From NCBI GenBank assembly GCA_027062985.1, contig JAMOSR010000055.1:1-8052 (forward strand): a stretch of 8,052 bases of DNA, written 5' to 3'. The stretch's first letter is position 1. Every line of letters begins with the position of its first letter. The position numbers and the translations under genes are program-made. Below the pieces are notes generated by a model. That model saw nothing but the letters and a program-made list of their open reading frames with translations. It was not told the origin of the DNA and did not search any database. The DNA is from Nautiliaceae bacterium (GTDB lineage Bacteria; Campylobacterota; Campylobacteria; Campylobacterales; Nautiliaceae). Below, in pieces: positions 6,345 through 8,052 of this stretch.

Positions 6345-6818
6345 ATGTATACAAAAGCGATATATCCAGGAACGTTTGACCCGGTTACCAACGGACATTT
6401 GGATATTATAAAAAGAGCGTGTAAAATATTTGATAAAATTATTATAGCCGTAGCTGATAATAAAGACAAAAACACTATGTTTTCCCTTAAAAAAAGAGTT
6501 GAGATGATGAAAAAAGCCACATCTACGTTTCAAAAAGTAGAAGTAAAAAGTTTTAATTCTCTTTTAGTAAAATTTGCACAAAAAGAAAAAGCCAAAATCA
6601 TTATAAGAGGTCTCAGGGCTGTGAGCGATTTTGAGTACGAACTTCAAATGGGATATGCCAACAAATCCCTAGATAATGAAATCGACACCATCTATCTTAT
6701 GCCAAATCTCGATAACGCCTTTATCTCCTCAAGCGTAGTCAGAAGCATTTTAAAATATAAAGGGGACGTATCCCATCTCGTACCTAAAGAAATACTAAAG
6801 GATTTAAAATGTATATAG
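6345..6818 (+). CDS. coaD: Phosphopantetheine adenylyltransferase CoaD
   Basis: 157 residues, the usual size for the family. It transfers AMP from ATP to 4'-phosphopantetheine to give dephospho-CoA, the next-to-last step of coenzyme A synthesis. The nucleotidyltransferase motif is YPGTFDPVTNGH, with Thr15-x-Gly17-His18. IIIRGLRAVSDFEYELQM is the family's central signature, and ISSSVVR at 127-133 is the second nucleotide-binding motif. The ATG at 6345 is chosen over the in-frame GTG at 6336 because AGGTGG is five bases upstream and MYTKAIYPG is the normal N-terminus. The 3' end overlaps tmk by 10 bases. In the inferred ancestral order it followed ubiX directly. Confidence 0.97.
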   Translation: MYTKAIYPGTFDPVTNGHLDIIKRACKIFDKIIIAVADNKDKNTMFSLKKRVEMMKKATSTFQKVEVKSFNSLLVKFAQKEKAKIIIRGLRAVSDFEYELQMGYANKSLDNEIDTIYLMPNLDNAFISSSVVRSILKYKGDVSHLVPKEILKDLKCI

Positions 6819-7384
6819 CCATAGAAGGAATAGATACGGCAGGAAAATCAACCCAAATAGAACTTCTTAAAAAAGAGTTTCCCAAGGCGGTTTTTATAAA
6901 AGAACCAGGATTTACACCCCTAGGCCAGAAACTAAGAAAAATAATTTTTCAAGATGAAATAACAAAAAAAGCAGAACTTTTTTTATTTTTGGCCGACAGG
7001 GCGGAAACGGTGGAAAAGGTTATAAAACCCAATTTATACAAACTGATAATAAGCGACAGAAGCGTTATAAGCGGGATAGCCTACGCTTTGGAGTTTTTTG
7101 ATTTTGATATGCTTGTAAACCTAAACAGATTCGCAACGGAGGGAATCTTTCCAAATTTCGTATTTATTCTCACACTCAATAAAGAAACCCTGAAAAAAAG
7201 ATTATCCCAAAAAGAACATGACAATATAGAAAAAAGAGGAATAGAGTATTTATTAAATATTCAGCAGAATATAATAGACACATGCAACCGCTTAGAAATA
7301 CCATATCAGCTGATACCTGCCGATTTAAGCGAAGAAGCTGTTAATTTCAGAATCAAAAAGGCGATAAGTGAAATTATTAAATAA
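6809..7384 (+). CDS. tmk: Thymidylate kinase Tmk
   Basis: 191 residues. It phosphorylates dTMP to dTDP with ATP, on the route to dTTP. The P-loop is GIDTAGKST at 7-15, a Campylobacterota-like variant of the usual GxDGxGKST. KEPGFTPLG follows as the dTMP-binding segment. The DR(S) motif is ISDRSVISG with Asp83-Arg84, and a LID-like stretch is around EHDNIEKRGIEYLLNIQQ. The start has AAAGGA (6797-6802) six bases upstream and lies inside the end of coaD (10-base overlap); its own end overlaps the next gene by 17 bases. The protein is slightly shorter than the usual 205-215 residues. Confidence 0.95.
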   Translation: MYIAIEGIDTAGKSTQIELLKKEFPKAVFIKEPGFTPLGQKLRKIIFQDEITKKAELFLFLADRAETVEKVIKPNLYKLIISDRSVISGIAYALEFFDFDMLVNLNRFATEGIFPNFVFILTLNKETLKKRLSQKEHDNIEKRGIEYLLNIQQNIIDTCNRLEIPYQLIPADLSEEAVNFRIKKAISEIIK

Positions 7385-8052
7385 ACTTATAGGGGATTTT
7401 AAAGCCGTTAAAAACAGAGACCCGGCTTTTAAAAACAATATCGAGCTTTTATATGCGTATCCGGGAGTATGGGCGCTTGTATGTTACAGAATTTCAAACG
7501 CTATTTACAAAAAAGGATTTAAACGCACTGCTAGGTTTTTAATGGCGATAAACCAGTTTATTACGAATATGGACATACACCCCGGTGCCACCATAGGAGA
7601 AAACGTATTTATAGACCATGGAATAGGAGTCGTAATAGGAGAAACTGCTGTTATAGGAAACAACGTAACAATATATCAGGGCGTAACGCTTGGAGGGGTC
7701 AGTTTAAATCCGGGCAAACGTCACCCTACTGTTGAAGACGACGTTATTATAGGAGCGGGAGCTAAGATTTTAGGAAATATAACTATTGGAAAAGGCAGCA
7801 AAATAGGTGCAAATTCTGTCGTCGTTAAAGACGTGCCGCCTTATTCGACGGTTGTGGGAATACCCGGTAAAGTAATCAAAAGAAAGGATTACTCACCTTT
7901 AGGACATGATAAACTGCCCGATATAGAAAAAGAGCTTTTTGAATATTTAATGGACAGAATAAAAGTGCTTGAAGAAGCCGTAATAAACAACAATAAAAAC
8001 ATTATAGAAAAAGACGAAGAAATAGAAAAGAAATACAGGGACTACTTAGAAG
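7368..8052 (+). CDS. cysE: Serine O-acetyltransferase CysE (3' end outside window)
   Basis: 228 codons are visible with no stop, so the gene runs off the window. It acetylates L-serine with acetyl-CoA to O-acetylserine, the precursor for cysteine synthesis. After a helical N-terminal part (about 1-65, YPGVWALVCYRISN typical) comes a left-handed beta-helix of hexapeptide repeats (about 69-165): DIHPGATIG, IDHGIGVVIGETAVIG, VTIYQGVTLGG, then IIGAGAKILGNITIG. Asp69 and His84 fit the catalytic Asp and His of the family. GKRHPTVEDDV and GIPGKVIKR are also typical. The size fits the short Bacillus-like form, not the longer E. coli form. The GTG start has AAGG (7358-7361) six bases upstream and overlaps the end of tmk by 17 bases. 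The C-terminal stretch is charged and probably coiled. Confidence 0.93.
   Translation, partial: MKLLNKLIGDFKAVKNRDPAFKNNIELLYAYPGVWALVCYRISNAIYKKGFKRTARFLMAINQFITNMDIHPGATIGENVFIDHGIGVVIGETAVIGNNVTIYQGVTLGGVSLNPGKRHPTVEDDVIIGAGAKILGNITIGKGSKIGANSVVVKDVPPYSTVVGIPGKVIKRKDYSPLGHDKLPDIEKELFEYLMDRIKVLEEAVINNNKNIIEKDEEIEKKYRDYLE

Noticed and set aside
1..8052. CRISPR array, tRNA, rRNA or riboswitch
   Set aside because: No regularly spaced repeats, cloverleaf-like segments or long structured leader were seen; gaps between genes are under 70 bases.

Overview
The window looks like a chromosomal stretch of an AT-rich member of the Campylobacterota (Epsilonproteobacteria), possibly a Nautiliales-type organism. 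This rests on the gene content and order, bamD-lon and flgA-ubiX-coaD-tmk, which I remember as neighbours in Campylobacter relatives, and on the strong preference for ATA isoleucine codons in the housekeeping genes. The genus assignment is inference. Almost every base is coding and the genes are tightly packed, with 4- to 17-base overlaps at several junctions.

Layout: positions 1-606 hold the 3' part of a BamD-like outer-membrane assembly lipoprotein whose first few codons lie before the window. Then come lon (615-2939) and, overlapping it by ATGA, flgA (2936-3526), the flagellar P-ring chaperone. A small PagL-like outer-membrane lipid A deacylase gene (3567-4019) is on the opposite strand, convergent with flgA and divergent from ubiX. 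The 63-base divergent gap holds overlapping palindromes that could be an operator. From ubiX (4083-4601) onward everything is on the plus strand to the window end: a two-gene insert (AAA/ABC-type ATPase plus a small Cys-rich protein), coaD, tmk and a serine acetyltransferase gene cut by the window end.

The main point of interest is the two-gene insert at 4601-6344. It sits exactly at the ubiX/coaD junction and is bounded by a perfect 15-base direct repeat (4586-4600 and 6330-6344). The repeat contains the ribosome binding site, so ubiX keeps its C-terminus, the ATPase gains a Shine-Dalgarno, the small gene gets its stop codon and coaD keeps its Shine-Dalgarno. The insert is clearly more AT-rich and uses isoleucine codons differently from its neighbours, and no transposase or integrase is present. 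The ATPase has the layout of the OLD/AAA_15-type single-polypeptide ABC ATPases common in phage-defence systems, with a Walker A variant (Asn in place of the last Gly). Its partner has a faint nuclease-like D...E pattern that lacks the expected Lys. It is the best candidate here for an undescribed two-component system, probably defensive; that function is inference.

The remaining genes are household functions: protein quality control (Lon), envelope biogenesis (BamD, PagL-like), flagellar assembly (FlgA), prenyl-FMN synthesis (UbiX), coenzyme A synthesis (CoaD), dTTP synthesis (Tmk) and cysteine synthesis (CysE).
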